Positions 1 through 9,167 are shown, counted from the stretch's first letter. The stretch: 64,000 nt of DNA from JBMNQH01 sp050944035 (GCA_050944035.1 JBMNQH010000004.1:82004-146003), one strand, 5' to 3'. The notes: generated from the letters alone by a model not told the origin. A program made the numbers and translations.

Positions 1-1244
1 GTAAATGTATGCCCTGTTTCTTCCACCAGTCGGGAGAAGGTGAGATCCAAGCGGGCAGAGAGTGTGTCTGGACCGCCACCAAGCAGTGGATGTTCCGGAA
101 CCAGATCCAGTACTACGCGCCAGATACGGATGCGGCTGGAACCAAAGGAATCTGAGAGTTCTCCGTGCAAAATTCGGGACAGCTCGTATAGACTTCCGCT
201 GTCAGCGGGGTACCAGTAGACAATACTCAAACCAAGACATACGGCGAACACACAGAAGAGTGCGAGGATCCGGCTCTGGCGGGAGGGCGAACAAGGATGG
301 AGAAAACGACAAATGAATTTCAATACCATACAGATGGCAGATGCAACAAAGCAGAGCAGTGCCCGCATACCGAATACAATGGAAACTGTGACAGTTCCTT
401 CTGTATAATTGGGAACCATGGAACTGGCATAACCGGCGACGAGTAACAACAATGCCGAAGCGGAAAAGGCCGAGTGCAATCTGTCTCTTGTGCGAAGTAA
501 AAGGGGAGTGGAGACAAGCGCACACAGACAAAGTGCAACAATGCCGCCGGAACTTTTGGAAGAGATAAGTAAAAAAAGACCGCAGCTTGCGGGAATCATC
601 CAATATCCGCGGGAAAAGCTGTGTTCGGTAATGTAAAGAGCCGTAAAAAAAGGGATGCCAATACAGAGAAAGGCAGCCAGTAGATTGGTATTGCCGATGG
701 TGCCCAGAAAACGACCGGTATAAGAAATGCCGTTGTCATAATAAGTCAGTGTGCCCGGAAATAATCGCAGTGGATCCAGGCAAAACAGTTGCAATATGGC
801 AATGAGACAGCACAGGGTTGTGGATACAGCCAGCGCAATTGCATGGTGCCTTTTAAAAACTGCGTACTGAGAGATGCCAAAAAATGTACCGCAATAAAGC
901 AGAATGGTTAGTAAGCCGTCGTAACGTGAGGTACCGATTAAGGTTTGTACTCTGAATGTAGAGCAACAGGCAGAAAGACAGGCAACGATTCCAAAGATAA
1001 GCACTGCATTCTGTGCAGGGTGCAGCGAGGATAGACAGAAGTTTTTCTTAATGCGAATACGGTAGAATAACAGTACCGATAACCACAGCACAGTAGGAAT
1101 TACGAAGCAGAGGTATTTGGCAAAAGTAATGTTGCGATAGCCGGAAATACCAGAGAAAAGGGGGAAGAAAAGCAGCATAAACAAAAGATAACAATCAGTT
1201 AGCCTGTTGGCAAGGTTCTGCGACCGTTTGGATTTGTCAATCAT
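1..1244 (-). CDS. O-antigen ligase (WzyC)-like polytopic membrane protein, partial
   Basis: An open frame runs without a stop from an ATG at 1244 to the window edge (414 codons), so the C-terminus lies outside. AAAGGA about 9 bases upstream supports the start. The product has many hydrophobic segments from the N-terminus on (for example around LLFMLLFFPLFSGIS). Near its visible end it carries SSRIRIW followed by HPLLGGGPDT, which resembles the conserved loop of the Wzy_C/O-antigen ligase family, polytopic enzymes that ligate or polymerise surface glycans using lipid-linked donors. No glycan genes are visible beside it, so the substrate is unknown. It diverges from tatD. The family call rests on the motif and topology only. 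Confidence 0.7.
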   Translation of the reverse strand, partial: MIDKSKRSQNLANRLTDCYLLFMLLFFPLFSGISGYRNITFAKYLCFVIPTVLWLSVLLFYRIRIKKNFCLSSLHPAQNAVLIFGIVACLSACCSTFRVQTLIGTSRYDGLLTILLYCGTFFGISQYAVFKRHHAIALAVSTTLCCLIAILQLFCLDPLRLFPGTLTYYDNGISYTGRFLGTIGNTNLLAAFLCIGIPFFTALYITEHSFSRGYWMIPASCGLFLLISSKSSGGIVALCLCALVSTPLLLRTRDRLHSAFSASALLLLVAGYASSMVPNYTEGTVTVSIVFGMRALLCFVASAICMVLKFICRFLHPCSPSRQSRILALFCVFAVCLGLSIVYWYPADSGSLYELSRILHGELSDSFGSSRIRIWRVVLDLVPEHPLLGGGPDTLSARLDLTFSRLVEETGHTF

Positions 1245-1387
1245 AAGGGAATCCTTTATTAATAGAAAAATATTCAGAACGGTATCTTGTCAGTGACAAA
1301 AAACTATGATACCATTTTCTAACATACCACAGATTTGGCACGCTTTCAACGGACAACCGTTAGAACGTGCGGAGAGGCGGAAAACAA

Positions 1388-2149
1388 ATGTATTTTGATA
1401 CCCATGCCCACTATGATGACGAAGCTTTCGCGGAAGATCGGGACACGTTGCTGGCTTCTATGCCGGAACGCGGCGTCAGTTTGATTGTGAACCCCGGATG
1501 CAACCGCGTGACATCGGAACAGGCAATCGCAATTGCAGAACAGTATCCTTTTGTTTATGCTGCAGTGGGATGGCACCCGGAGCAGGCAGAAGAATTTGAT
1601 GGTGATTCAATTCCATGTTTGCGGCAAATGGCAACCCACCCGAAGGTTGTTGCAATTGGGGAAATTGGTTTGGATTATCACTATGGCGAGGACCGGGACG
1701 TGCAGAAGGCTGTGTTGGAGCAACAGTTGCAGCTGGCAATGGAATTGGATCTGCCCGTAATCATCCATGACCGTGAAGCGCATGGCAACTGTATGGAAAT
1801 CATACGACGCTATCCAAAGGTCCGGGGTGTTTTTCACTGCTATTCCGGCAGCGTGGAAATGGCCAAGGAACTGATTAAGATGGGATGGTATCTCAGCTTT
1901 ACCGGTGTGATTACATTTAAAAATGCACGAACTGTGTCGGAAGTGATCAAAACCATTCCGATGGATCGTATTATGATTGAGACGGACAGCCCCTATCTGA
2001 CCCCGGTGCCGTACCGGAGTCTGCGCAATGATTCCTCTTATTTACCCTATATGGCGCAGAAAATTTCGGAGATCAAAGCGTTGCCATTGGAAGAAGTGGT
2101 GCAGATTACAAGAGAAAATGGAATCCGATTGTTTGGAATTTCCCAATAA
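1388..2149 (+). CDS. tatD: TatD family metal-dependent DNase
   Basis: This is a 253-residue TIM-barrel metallohydrolase of the TatD/YcfH type, a 3'-5' DNase or quality-control nuclease in the cytoplasm. The metal ligands of the family are visible: DTHAHYDDE at the N-terminus, GEIGLDYHY mid-protein, IHDREAH, HCYSGS and ETDSPYLTP near the end. I place the start at the ATG at 1388 because GGAGAGG lies just upstream; a longer in-frame GTG at 1367 would place that ribosome binding site inside the gene. The length is normal for the family. A hairpin at 2156 follows the stop directly. Confidence 0.95.
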   Translation: MYFDTHAHYDDEAFAEDRDTLLASMPERGVSLIVNPGCNRVTSEQAIAIAEQYPFVYAAVGWHPEQAEEFDGDSIPCLRQMATHPKVVAIGEIGLDYHYGEDRDVQKAVLEQQLQLAMELDLPVIIHDREAHGNCMEIIRRYPKVRGVFHCYSGSVEMAKELIKMGWYLSFTGVITFKNARTVSEVIKTIPMDRIMIETDSPYLTPVPYRSLRNDSSYLPYMAQKISEIKALPLEEVVQITRENGIRLFGISQ

Positions 2150-2155
2150 CGATTC

Positions 2156-2185
2156 AAAATCCCGCTGATATACCAGCGGGATTTT
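2156..2185. terminator. Bidirectional terminator between tatD and the sensor kinase
   Basis: An 11-bp stem (AAAATCCCGCT with AGCGGGATTTT) closes a short loop between two convergent genes. A/T tracts on both flanks allow it to act in either direction. Confidence 0.85.
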
Positions 2186-2216
2186 ACGTTTGCATCGCAA
2201 TCGCATTTCTCTGTCC

Positions 2217-3314
2217 TCAGGAGTCCAGAATTTTTGGTACATAGCAACTGTTTGGTAAGGCGCTTGCTAACTGAATCAGAATATTTTCCATGCCGTGATT
2301 GGAAAAGCGTTCAAAGGCAATATCATTGATATGGATATTCGGTGTGATGCTGTCCTCTACAGTGGCACGGATCGATGTTCCCTGTCCTTCCCGGCTTTCC
2401 ACTATCAGTGTTCCGCCGTGCAGCTCGGCAATGCCTTTTGCAATGAACAGGCCAAAGCCGATGCCCCCAGCCATATCAGACAAAGAAGGTGCCGATTCAA
2501 AACGGGAAAAGAGGTTGGTCAGCGCTTCCGTTGAGATGCCGCTTCCGGTATCTGTAATGGAAAAAACAAAGTGTTTGTTTACATGGGAGACAGCGACATG
2601 AATGCTACCGCGGGCAGGCGTGTGCAGCAGACTGTTGGAAAGAAGGTTGAGAAGCATCTGCTCGATGAGACCGCGATCAACGGCGGCAACAACATCCTCA
2701 TTGCCGCACGGCCGAAACTCCAGTGTGATCCCAAGTTCAGCAATCAGAGGACGGACGGAAGCCAACAAGTCGTCACAGAGATGATTGAGGTCTGTCATAA
2801 CAGGAGCAGGCGTGAGGGAACCGTCCAGAAGCGCGTTGACGGTGTCCATGCTGGTGATGGTTCGAAGCAGATTGTAATAGTTGTGATGGAAGATGGCAGC
2901 ATGGGAAGCGGCTTTCGGGGAAGGTTCCACACCTTCCGGACAGAGCTGCCGCAGCGTGAGTTCCACAGACAGTTTGATATTGAATAGAGAAGAGCGAAGA
3001 TTGTGCAGGATGGCAGGGGGGATCAGACCCTCTTCCGATACAATCTGCTGTGGGTGAAGGATAAAGTAGATGATGTCGTCTGTTCGGCTAACAGTCAGTG
3101 TGACAGGGCGGTCTTGCAGAACGACAGATGTGACAAATTCCTCTGCGGATTCCTGCAGAATATGTGCAGGGAGATATTCAGAAATCTGCCGACCGACGGG
3201 AGATCCATCGAAAAAAGTGTCGGCAGCAGGATTTGCCAGAAGAATGCATCCGTCACGAACTCCAAGGGTTGGATTGGGAGAGAGACGGAGTAGGGGGTTT
3301 AGTTTTTGTTCCAT
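2217..3314 (-). CDS. Cytoplasmic PAS-type sensor histidine kinase (orphan)
   Basis: The 365-residue protein has a PAS-like N-terminus (about residues 8-90, GCILLANPAADTFF), a dimerisation segment with LHNLRSSL whose His (about residue 104) is the likely phosphoacceptor, and a HATPase_c domain with N box LLNLLSNSLLHT, G1 ITDTGSGIS and G2 GIGFGLFIAKGI. No transmembrane segment is visible, so it should sense a cytoplasmic signal. No response regulator is adjacent. The last 45 residues after the ATPase domain are not recognised. Clostridial orphan kinases can phosphorylate Spo0A, and the spore-gene neighbourhood makes that possible, but this is inference. A good promoter lies about 90 bases upstream. 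Confidence 0.85.
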   Translation of the reverse strand: MEQKLNPLLRLSPNPTLGVRDGCILLANPAADTFFDGSPVGRQISEYLPAHILQESAEEFVTSVVLQDRPVTLTVSRTDDIIYFILHPQQIVSEEGLIPPAILHNLRSSLFNIKLSVELTLRQLCPEGVEPSPKAASHAAIFHHNYYNLLRTITSMDTVNALLDGSLTPAPVMTDLNHLCDDLLASVRPLIAELGITLEFRPCGNEDVVAAVDRGLIEQMLLNLLSNSLLHTPARGSIHVAVSHVNKHFVFSITDTGSGISTEALTNLFSRFESAPSLSDMAGGIGFGLFIAKGIAELHGGTLIVESREGQGTSIRATVEDSITPNIHINDIAFERFSNHGMENILIQLASALPNSCYVPKILDS

Positions 3315-3403
3315 AGATTCCTCCCCAAATATTTTTATAGTATTTTTATGGCGAAGTTAGCATTTGCAGAAAGTGAAAAAAGAAAAATGAAGTGAATGCC
3401 AAT

Positions 3404-3432
3404 ATTATAGCAAATATCTGTGAAAAGGACAA
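3404..3432 (-). promoter_or_regulatory. Sigma-A type promoter for the sensor kinase
   Basis: Read on the minus strand: -35 TTGTCC, a 17-base spacer and -10 TATAAT, with TG one base before the -10 (extended -10). It lies about 90 bases before the kinase start. The rest of the 3315-3663 gap is A/T-rich and shows nothing else beyond the divergent promoter at 3558. Confidence 0.7.
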
Positions 3433-3557
3433 TTCTGCGAATCGAATTTTATAAAATTTTATAAGAAGTGCAGAGAAAAACAAAAAAACAGGGAAAAAAC
3501 GCGGAAAAAATTATAAAAGTCTAACACGGAATATCCTTGTTTTTTCCAGTTCACAGC

Positions 3558-3586
3558 TTGATTTTTTAGAGGCAGTGGTGTAAAGT
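3558..3586 (+). promoter_or_regulatory. Probable promoter for murJ/spoVB-mazG-hup
   Basis: TTGATT, a 17-base spacer and TAAAGT lie about 80 bases before the transporter start. A small stem (TCTC...GAGA) sits in the leader that follows. It matches the sigma-A pattern only moderately; sporulation sigma factors were not excluded. Confidence 0.45.
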
Positions 3587-3663
3587 GTTAAGGTATCTCT
3601 CGCTGGGATTTTCCAAAGTGTTTCGGCAAGAGAATATAAATCTGAAAAACGGAGGGGAAGAGA

Positions 3664-5274
3664 ATGTCGAAATCATCCAGTCAGAATTATCTGCATGGTG
3701 CAGCTATTCTGGCCGCGAGCGTCGTTATTATTAAAATTCTCGGTGCGGTCTATAAGATCCCGCTTGGAAATATTCTTGGTGACGAAGGCTATACGCATTT
3801 TATGGTTGCCTATAATATCTATAATGTTTTGTTGACCATTTCCACAGCTGGACTCCCAATTGCATTATCCCGCCTCATTTCTGAGGCAAACACCATGCGT
3901 CGCCCCTTGCAGGTGAAACGGATCTATCGCGTTGCGATGGTGACTTTTGTGGTGCTTGGCGCAATTGCCTCTCTGGCGATGTTCCTGTTTCCCACGGAGC
4001 TTGCAGCCAAAATGGGGGATGTTGAGGCGGCGCAGAGTATTTGGGTTTTATCCCCTTCTGTTATTTTGGTTTGCGTGATGTCTGCCAGTAGAGGCTACGC
4101 AGAAGGCCATTCCAATATGGTTCCGACTTCAATTTCTCAGGTAATTGAAGTTGCGGTCAAAGTCGTTTTCGGTTTAGTTCTGGCATTTATTCTGTCCAGA
4201 CTGGGAAAAAGTCTGCCGGTGCTTGCAGCGGCGGCCGTTTCCGGCGTTACAGTTGGTTCCCTTGTTGCTGCGGTCTATATTTTTATTTCTGTGCAACGGC
4301 AGTATCGGCCGGGGACGCTGACAGCTTCAGATCTGGATGTTCCAGAGCCCAGCGGCGTCATTTTTACCCGTCTGATCAAGATTGGCGTACCCATTGCATT
4401 GGGTGCTTCCGTTTCCAGTCTGATGACACTGATCGATTCCAATCTGGTGCTCAACCGGTTACAGGGCGCAGCAGGCTTTACATACCATGACGCAAAAGTT
4501 TTATACGGTGTCTATGCCAAGGCGCTGACGTTGTACAATCTGCCTGCGGCTTTCGTGACTCCGCTGACCATCAGCATTGTGCCGGCGATTACCAGTACGT
4601 TGACGGCGAAAAGGCGTACCGAGGCAAAAAATATTACAGAATCTTCTCTGCGTATCGCAACAATTCTGGCGCTGCCCATGGCAGTTGGTATGTGCGCACT
4701 GTCCTATCCCATTATGCGTGTTCTCTATCCGACCAGTGCTGAACAGGGACCTGCACTGCTTGCGGTTATGGGGCTTGCTTCATTCTTTGTCTGTATGGTG
4801 TTGATGACGACAGCTGTTTTGCAGGCATACGGGAAAGAGCGATTACCCGTCTATACGTTGCTTAGCGGTGCAGTTTTGAAAATAATCCTTAACTGGGTTT
4901 TGATTGGAAACCCTAACATCGGCATTTATGGTGCGCCTATCAGTACCATCGTATGCAATGCCTTTATGTGCGTGATGAACTATATCTTTATTATTCAGAA
5001 GGCGAATGCTCTGATCAGTCTGAAGAATATTCTGCTTCGACCGCTGATCAGTTCAGCGGTGATGGGTGTTTCGGCCTATGGCGTTTATCGCCTGGTACTT
5101 TCGATTCTGCCCGGTAGTGGAAGACTGGTTTTGGCGGTAGCAATGTGCGCTGGTGTGGGTGTCGGTGTCGTGCTCTATCTCGTTTTGACTGTTGTGACGA
5201 AGTCCATTACCCATGAGGATATGGATTTGCTTCCTGGTGGCAAAAAACTGGCAAAACTTTTGCGGATTCGATAA
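3664..5274 (+). CDS. SpoVB/MurJ-family polysaccharide/lipid II flippase
   Basis: The 536-residue polytopic protein of the MOP exporter superfamily has about fourteen hydrophobic segments starting at residue 10 (GAAILAASVVIIKILGAVYK, the usual first helix). Features typical of MurJ/SpoVB include TAGLPIALSRLISEA near residue 60 and YNLPAAFVTPL mid-protein. These proteins move lipid-linked peptidoglycan or polysaccharide precursors across the membrane; SpoVB paralogs act in spore cortex formation. GGAGGGGAAGAG precedes the ATG. It is followed after 32 bases by mazG and then HU, a gene order resembling the spoVB-yabN-hup neighbourhood of many clostridia, which favours SpoVB over the vegetative MurJ. 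Confidence 0.85.
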   Translation: MSKSSSQNYLHGAAILAASVVIIKILGAVYKIPLGNILGDEGYTHFMVAYNIYNVLLTISTAGLPIALSRLISEANTMRRPLQVKRIYRVAMVTFVVLGAIASLAMFLFPTELAAKMGDVEAAQSIWVLSPSVILVCVMSASRGYAEGHSNMVPTSISQVIEVAVKVVFGLVLAFILSRLGKSLPVLAAAAVSGVTVGSLVAAVYIFISVQRQYRPGTLTASDLDVPEPSGVIFTRLIKIGVPIALGASVSSLMTLIDSNLVLNRLQGAAGFTYHDAKVLYGVYAKALTLYNLPAAFVTPLTISIVPAITSTLTAKRRTEAKNITESSLRIATILALPMAVGMCALSYPIMRVLYPTSAEQGPALLAVMGLASFFVCMVLMTTAVLQAYGKERLPVYTLLSGAVLKIILNWVLIGNPNIGIYGAPISTIVCNAFMCVMNYIFIIQKANALISLKNILLRPLISSAVMGVSAYGVYRLVLSILPGSGRLVLAVAMCAGVGVGVVLYLVLTVVTKSITHEDMDLLPGGKKLAKLLRIR

Positions 5275-5306
5275 GCTGTGCACAATGTGTATTTGAGGGG
5301 TTCAAT

Positions 5307-6173
5307 ATGACAACTACAGAAGAATTTAAACTGAAAGACAATTATGATGTAGAGGATCTTAAGAAACTCGTTTCTTTTTTGCGAAGCGAAAAAGGGTGTC
5401 CCTGGGATCGGGAACAGACCCATGCAAGCATTCGCCGCGATCTTCTGGAAGAGGCATATGAAGTTTGTGAGGCCATTGACCAGGAAAGTACGGTGCATCT
5501 CAAAGAGGAACTCGGAGATTTGCTGCTTCAGATTGTGTTCCATACCAGCATCGAAGCAGAGAAGGGAACATTTGTGCTCGATGATGTTGCAGATGGTATC
5601 TGTAAAAAGATGGTACTGCGCCATCCGCATGTGTTTGGGGATGTGCAAGTCGGTGGGACAAATGATGTGTTGACAAACTGGGATGCCATCAAACAAAAGG
5701 AAAAGTCACAGACTACAGTTACCTCGGTTATGGACAGTGTAGCCAGAAGTCTGCCCGGACTTTGGCGTGCCGAAAAAATCCAGAAGAAGGCCAAAAAAGT
5801 GGGCTTTGACTGGGACGATGTCAATGGCGCGATGTCCAAACTCTGGGAAGAAGTGCAGGAGTTGCAGGAAGGCATTGATCACCATGACCTCGAAAATATT
5901 GAGGAAGAACTTGGCGATGTGATTTTCAGTGTTGTTAATGTGGCACGGTTTTATGGTATGGACTGTGAAGCAGTGACGCATAAGGCCTGTGAAAAGTTTA
6001 TTCGGCGCTTTCAATTTATGGAACAGGGTGCAGCCGAGCAGGGAATTGCACTCTGTGCGGAAAACCTAGAGCAAATGGAAGAGATCTATCAGACCGGTAG
6101 GAGTGTATTGGAAGGGAAAGAGATCCAACATCCTTTCCAGTCGAGGCCGGTTGAGCATGGACAAAGTGAGTGA
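5307..6173 (+). CDS. mazG: Nucleoside triphosphate pyrophosphohydrolase MazG
   Basis: The 288-residue MazG protein hydrolyses NTPs/dNTPs to monophosphates and pyrophosphate, a house-cleaning role. Two MazG domains are visible. The first (about residues 20-125) has CPWDREQTHASIRRDLLEEAYE and EELGDLLLQIVFH, the ExxE and ExxD metal-binding motifs. The second (about 160-250) has LWEEVQELQEG and EEELGDVIFSVVN. There is no N-terminal SAM-methylase domain like that of B. subtilis YabN. GAGGGG precedes the ATG. Downstream HU starts 23 bases after the stop and is probably co-transcribed. Confidence 0.93.
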   Translation: MTTTEEFKLKDNYDVEDLKKLVSFLRSEKGCPWDREQTHASIRRDLLEEAYEVCEAIDQESTVHLKEELGDLLLQIVFHTSIEAEKGTFVLDDVADGICKKMVLRHPHVFGDVQVGGTNDVLTNWDAIKQKEKSQTTVTSVMDSVARSLPGLWRAEKIQKKAKKVGFDWDDVNGAMSKLWEEVQELQEGIDHHDLENIEEELGDVIFSVVNVARFYGMDCEAVTHKACEKFIRRFQFMEQGAAEQGIALCAENLEQMEEIYQTGRSVLEGKEIQHPFQSRPVEHGQSE

Positions 6174-6196
6174 TTTTTAAGGAGGATAAAGGTAAA

Positions 6197-6472
6197 ATGA
6201 ACAAAGCAGAACTCATTATGACAGTCGCAGAAAAAACCAGACTTTCCAAGAAGGACAGCGAAGCTGCGGTGAATGCAGCACTGGAATCCATCTGTGAAGC
6301 TCTGGCATCCGGCGAAAAAGTTCAGCTGGTCGGTTTCGGTGTGTTCGATGTCAAGATTAGAGAAAAACACATGGGTCGCAACCCCAAGACCGGAGAAGAA
6401 ATCGAAGTTCCTGAATCCCGCGTTCCCCATTTCAAGGCTGGTAAAGCGCTGAAGGAAGCACTTGCAGAGTAA
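6197..6472 (+). CDS. hup: HU-family nucleoid DNA-binding protein
   Basis: At 91 residues this is the usual HU length. It starts MNKAELIMTVAEKT, with the dimerisation helices, GFGVFDVKIREKHMGRNPKTGEE (the DNA-binding arm, with the conserved RNPKTGE) and a final FKAGKALKEAL helix. The start is the ATG at 6197, placed after GGAGGATAAAGG; an upstream in-frame ATG at 6170 would place that ribosome binding site inside the gene. HU bends DNA non-specifically and organises the nucleoid. It is the last gene of the murJ-mazG-hup run, followed by a strong terminator. Confidence 0.97.
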   Translation: MNKAELIMTVAEKTRLSKKDSEAAVNAALESICEALASGEKVQLVGFGVFDVKIREKHMGRNPKTGEEIEVPESRVPHFKAGKALKEALAE

Positions 6473-6488
6473 GCTCGCGGCAGCCGAT

Positions 6489-6536
6489 AAAAAGACAGAC
6501 AGCACCGTATAATTCACGTGCTGACTGTCTTTTTTT
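6489..6536 (+). terminator. Rho-independent terminator after HU
   Basis: Stem AAAGACAG/CTGTCTTT extended by CAGCAC/GTGCTG, followed by a run of T. It separates HU from the spoIIIA genes, so spoIIIAA needs its own promoter in the 48 bases that follow. Confidence 0.92.
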
Positions 6537-6584
6537 GCATAAAGTTGAGATGGAATCAATAGACTGTCCGCAGGAGGCGATCGC

Positions 6585-7469
6585 ATGGATAAATTGGGAT
6601 TTGAACGGGCAGCTGCACTGCTTCCACCGGAGTTAAGGCGTCATGCATTGGCGCTTCCTGTGGAAAAACGACAGCGCACAGAGGAGTTCCGGCTTCGTTG
6701 CGGAACCCACGCCACTGTGTTACTGCCGGAAGGAGAGGTACAATTCGGTGGACGTTCTCCGGTTTCTACCGCAGTGTTGGGTGCAGTTATGGAAACAGCG
6801 ACGGGAGCCTCGCTGCATGCGGCGATGGATCAACTGCGACAGGGATTTCTCACAGTCCGCGGTGGTATCCGGATTGGCGTCTGCGGTACTGCAGTGCGTG
6901 ATAGCCGTGGTGTGGTCTTTATGAAACAATTTTCTTCTTTGAGTATTCGGATACCGGGAGAGGCGAAGGGCTGTGCGGATGCCCTGTTACCGAAGATGTT
7001 GCCCTTACAGTCCACTCTGATTCTTGCGCCGCCGGGAGTAGGAAAGACAACATTGCTGCGAGAATTGATCTGTGGCATGTCGGATACTGGGATTCGAATT
7101 GGACTCTGCGATGAGCGGGGAGAGGTTGCAGCGGTCTGGAATGGCGTACCCCAGTTTGAAGTGGGACGGTGTACGGATGTTCTGTCTGCGATTCCAAAAG
7201 CGGAGGGGACCATGATGTTGTTGCGCGCCATGAATCCACAGGTAATTGCGATGGATGAGATTACTGAGCGTGCAGATGTTGCGGCCTGCATCCATGCAGC
7301 GGGATGTGGTGTGAAGCTGTTTGCCACAGCACATGGCGAATGTTTGGAGGGATTACAGGAGCGGCCACTGTACCGGATGTTGCTGCGAGAGAAAATTTTC
7401 CGGAATGTAATCGTCATCACCAAGAAGGATGGGCGGCGTCAATATCGTATGGAGGCACTGTCATGCTGA
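6585..7469 (+). CDS. spoIIIAA: Stage III sporulation protein AA (ATPase)
   Basis: The 294-residue secretion-type ATPase of the SpoIIIA-SpoIIQ feeding channel acts in the mother cell during engulfment. The Walker A motif is APPGVGKTTLLREL (about residue 148), a Walker-B-like segment is VIAMDEIT, and GLCDERGEVAAVW lies between them, as in the family. CAGGAGGCGATCGC precedes the ATG. The stop overlaps the spoIIIAB start by seven bases. A sigma-E promoter should lie in the short gap after the HU terminator; I see no convincing match. Confidence 0.95.
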   Translation: MDKLGFERAAALLPPELRRHALALPVEKRQRTEEFRLRCGTHATVLLPEGEVQFGGRSPVSTAVLGAVMETATGASLHAAMDQLRQGFLTVRGGIRIGVCGTAVRDSRGVVFMKQFSSLSIRIPGEAKGCADALLPKMLPLQSTLILAPPGVGKTTLLRELICGMSDTGIRIGLCDERGEVAAVWNGVPQFEVGRCTDVLSAIPKAEGTMMLLRAMNPQVIAMDEITERADVAACIHAAGCGVKLFATAHGECLEGLQERPLYRMLLREKIFRNVIVITKKDGRRQYRMEALSC

Positions 7470-7975
7470 AATGGTTTGGAATGTTATTGCTTGTCATAGG
7501 TGGGGCAATGACGGGAACCGCTGCCGCTGCCCGTTTGAAACGGCGTGTACAGTCGCTTTCGGCGATGCTGGCGGCATTAGAGTTGATGCGTGGAGAGATC
7601 AGTACACTGCTAATGCCGCTGCCAGAAACCATTGTACGGCTTGCAAGCATGGAGCAATTGGCTGTACAGCCGTTGTTTCGGGCTGTGGAAGCAATGCTTC
7701 CACAGTTGGGTGAGCGCACATTTTCTGCGTTATGGGAACAGGCAGTTGCTGAGAGCAGCCTTGGATTTTCAGCAGAAGAGAAACAGAGTTTACGACAGCT
7801 TGGAGAAAATCTGGGACGTTTTGATGCGGAAACGCAGTCCATTGCCATTTCCCGTTGTATGGACGAGCTGGAGCAAAGTTTATCCATCGCGAAGAGAAAA
7901 GCCACAGGGGACGGAAAACTATACAAAGGTCTTGGTCTTGCAGGTGGCCTGATGTTGGCCGTTATCTTGTGCTAA
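7463..7975 (+). CDS. spoIIIAB: Stage III sporulation protein AB
   Basis: The 170-residue membrane protein of the SpoIIIA complex is related to the GspF inner-membrane platform protein. It has an N-terminal membrane segment (WFGMLLLVIGGAMTGTAAAARL), a soluble helical region and a C-terminal hydrophobic tail (LGLAGGLMLAVILC). The start at 7463 follows GGAGGCACTGTC and overlaps the end of spoIIIAA, implying translational coupling. Unusually, the next gene is not spoIIIAC: a terminator and an opposite-strand aminotransferase follow, and spoIIIAC starts about 1.7 kb later. Confidence 0.93.
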   Translation: MLKWFGMLLLVIGGAMTGTAAAARLKRRVQSLSAMLAALELMRGEISTLLMPLPETIVRLASMEQLAVQPLFRAVEAMLPQLGERTFSALWEQAVAESSLGFSAEEKQSLRQLGENLGRFDAETQSIAISRCMDELEQSLSIAKRKATGDGKLYKGLGLAGGLMLAVILC

Positions 7976-7981
7976 TAAAAC

Positions 7982-8022
7982 AAAAACACATTGGTGCATT
8001 TTAATGTACCAATGTGTTTTTT
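7982..8022. terminator. Bidirectional terminator between spoIIIAB and the aminotransferase
   Basis: A 13-bp stem (AAAACACATTGGT with ACCAATGTGTTTT) has T runs on both strands. It lies between convergent genes and should block read-through from spoIIIAB toward spoIIIAC. Confidence 0.92.
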
Positions 8023-8039
8023 ATAATGATATATTATTT

Positions 8040-9167
8040 CTAAGCGTTTTTCTGCAATGCCAGGCAATCACGCAAAGCATCCAGCAAATGGTCAACATTT
8101 TCCGGTGTAGCATTGTAACCCATCAGACCAATCCGGATCACTTTACCGGCGAGAGCTCCAAGACCGCCGCTGATTTCGATGTGGTGACGGCTCAACAGAT
8201 CTGCACGCAGTTTCTTTTCATCGATACCTTCAGGAACCTTGACAGCGTTGAGTTCGGGCAGACGGTATGCCGGTTCAACCAACATCTCAAGACCGAGTTC
8301 TTCCAGGCCGGCAACCAGACGCTCATGAACAGCCTGATGACGGGCAAAGACATTTTCAGTGCCCTCTTCCAGAATATTATACACAGACTGATAAAGTGCA
8401 TACATCATACTAATGGGCGCAGTATGGTGATAAATACGGGTTTCACCTGTCCAATATTTAGCCAGCATGCTCATATCCAGATACCAGTTGGGGACAGGGG
8501 TCTTGCGATTCAGGATGACTTCCATTGCAGCATCAGAGAAGCTGATGGGAGCAGCTCCCGGAGGGCAGCTTAGGCACTTCTGCGTGCCGCTGTAAACGAC
8601 GTCAGCCTTCCACTTATCAATTTCAACCGGAATACCACCCAAACTGGTGACGGTGTCAACCAGATAAAGTGCGCCGCTCTCGTGAACCAACTGACCGATT
8701 TCTTCTACCGGGTTGCAGACCCCAGTAGAGGTTTCTGCATGGACAATCGCAACGATCTTGTACTGATCCTGTGCGAGCAGTTCCTTGACGCGCTCAACGC
8801 GAACAGGAGTACCCCATTCAAATTCTTCCTTGGTTACAACAGCGCCGAGACGGGATGCGACATCTTCCATGCGGTTGCCAAATACACCGTTTTCCAGAAT
8901 CAGAACCTTGTCACCGCGTTCGACAGTATTGACAAAAGCAGCTTCCATACCGATAGAACCAGTACCAGACAGGGGAAGCGTCATCTTATTTTCTGTATTC
9001 ATTAACGCACGCAGACCATGTTTGATTTCGGCCATGATCTGAAGGAAATAAGGATCCATATGACCAAGCATCGTGCGGGAGATTGCATTATAGGTACTGG
9101 GCGCAACGCCGCTGGGGCCAGCGCCGAGTAGAAGGGTACTTTGAATGTCGTCGAGATAGTTTTTCAT
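8040..9167 (-). CDS. PLP-dependent alanine-glyoxylate/serine aminotransferase family protein
   Basis: The 375-residue class V aminotransferase is of the AGXT/SPT/PucG type. The PLP lysine is in YSGTQKCLSCPPG, VDTVTSLGGIPV holds the ring-binding Asp, and LLGAGPSGVAPSTY is the usual N-terminus. Enzymes of this group transfer an amino group from alanine or serine to glyoxylate and make glycine. That fits the tandem glycine riboswitch in its leader, which would tie expression to glycine level; the exact substrate pair is inferred. The gene lies on the opposite strand inside the spoIIIA cluster and has its own promoter and terminator, so it is a self-contained insert. GGAAA about 8 bases before the ATG serves as ribosome binding site. 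Confidence 0.9.
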   Translation of the reverse strand: MKNYLDDIQSTLLLGAGPSGVAPSTYNAISRTMLGHMDPYFLQIMAEIKHGLRALMNTENKMTLPLSGTGSIGMEAAFVNTVERGDKVLILENGVFGNRMEDVASRLGAVVTKEEFEWGTPVRVERVKELLAQDQYKIVAIVHAETSTGVCNPVEEIGQLVHESGALYLVDTVTSLGGIPVEIDKWKADVVYSGTQKCLSCPPGAAPISFSDAAMEVILNRKTPVPNWYLDMSMLAKYWTGETRIYHHTAPISMMYALYQSVYNILEEGTENVFARHQAVHERLVAGLEELGLEMLVEPAYRLPELNAVKVPEGIDEKKLRADLLSRHHIEISGGLGALAGKVIRIGLMGYNATPENVDHLLDALRDCLALQKNA

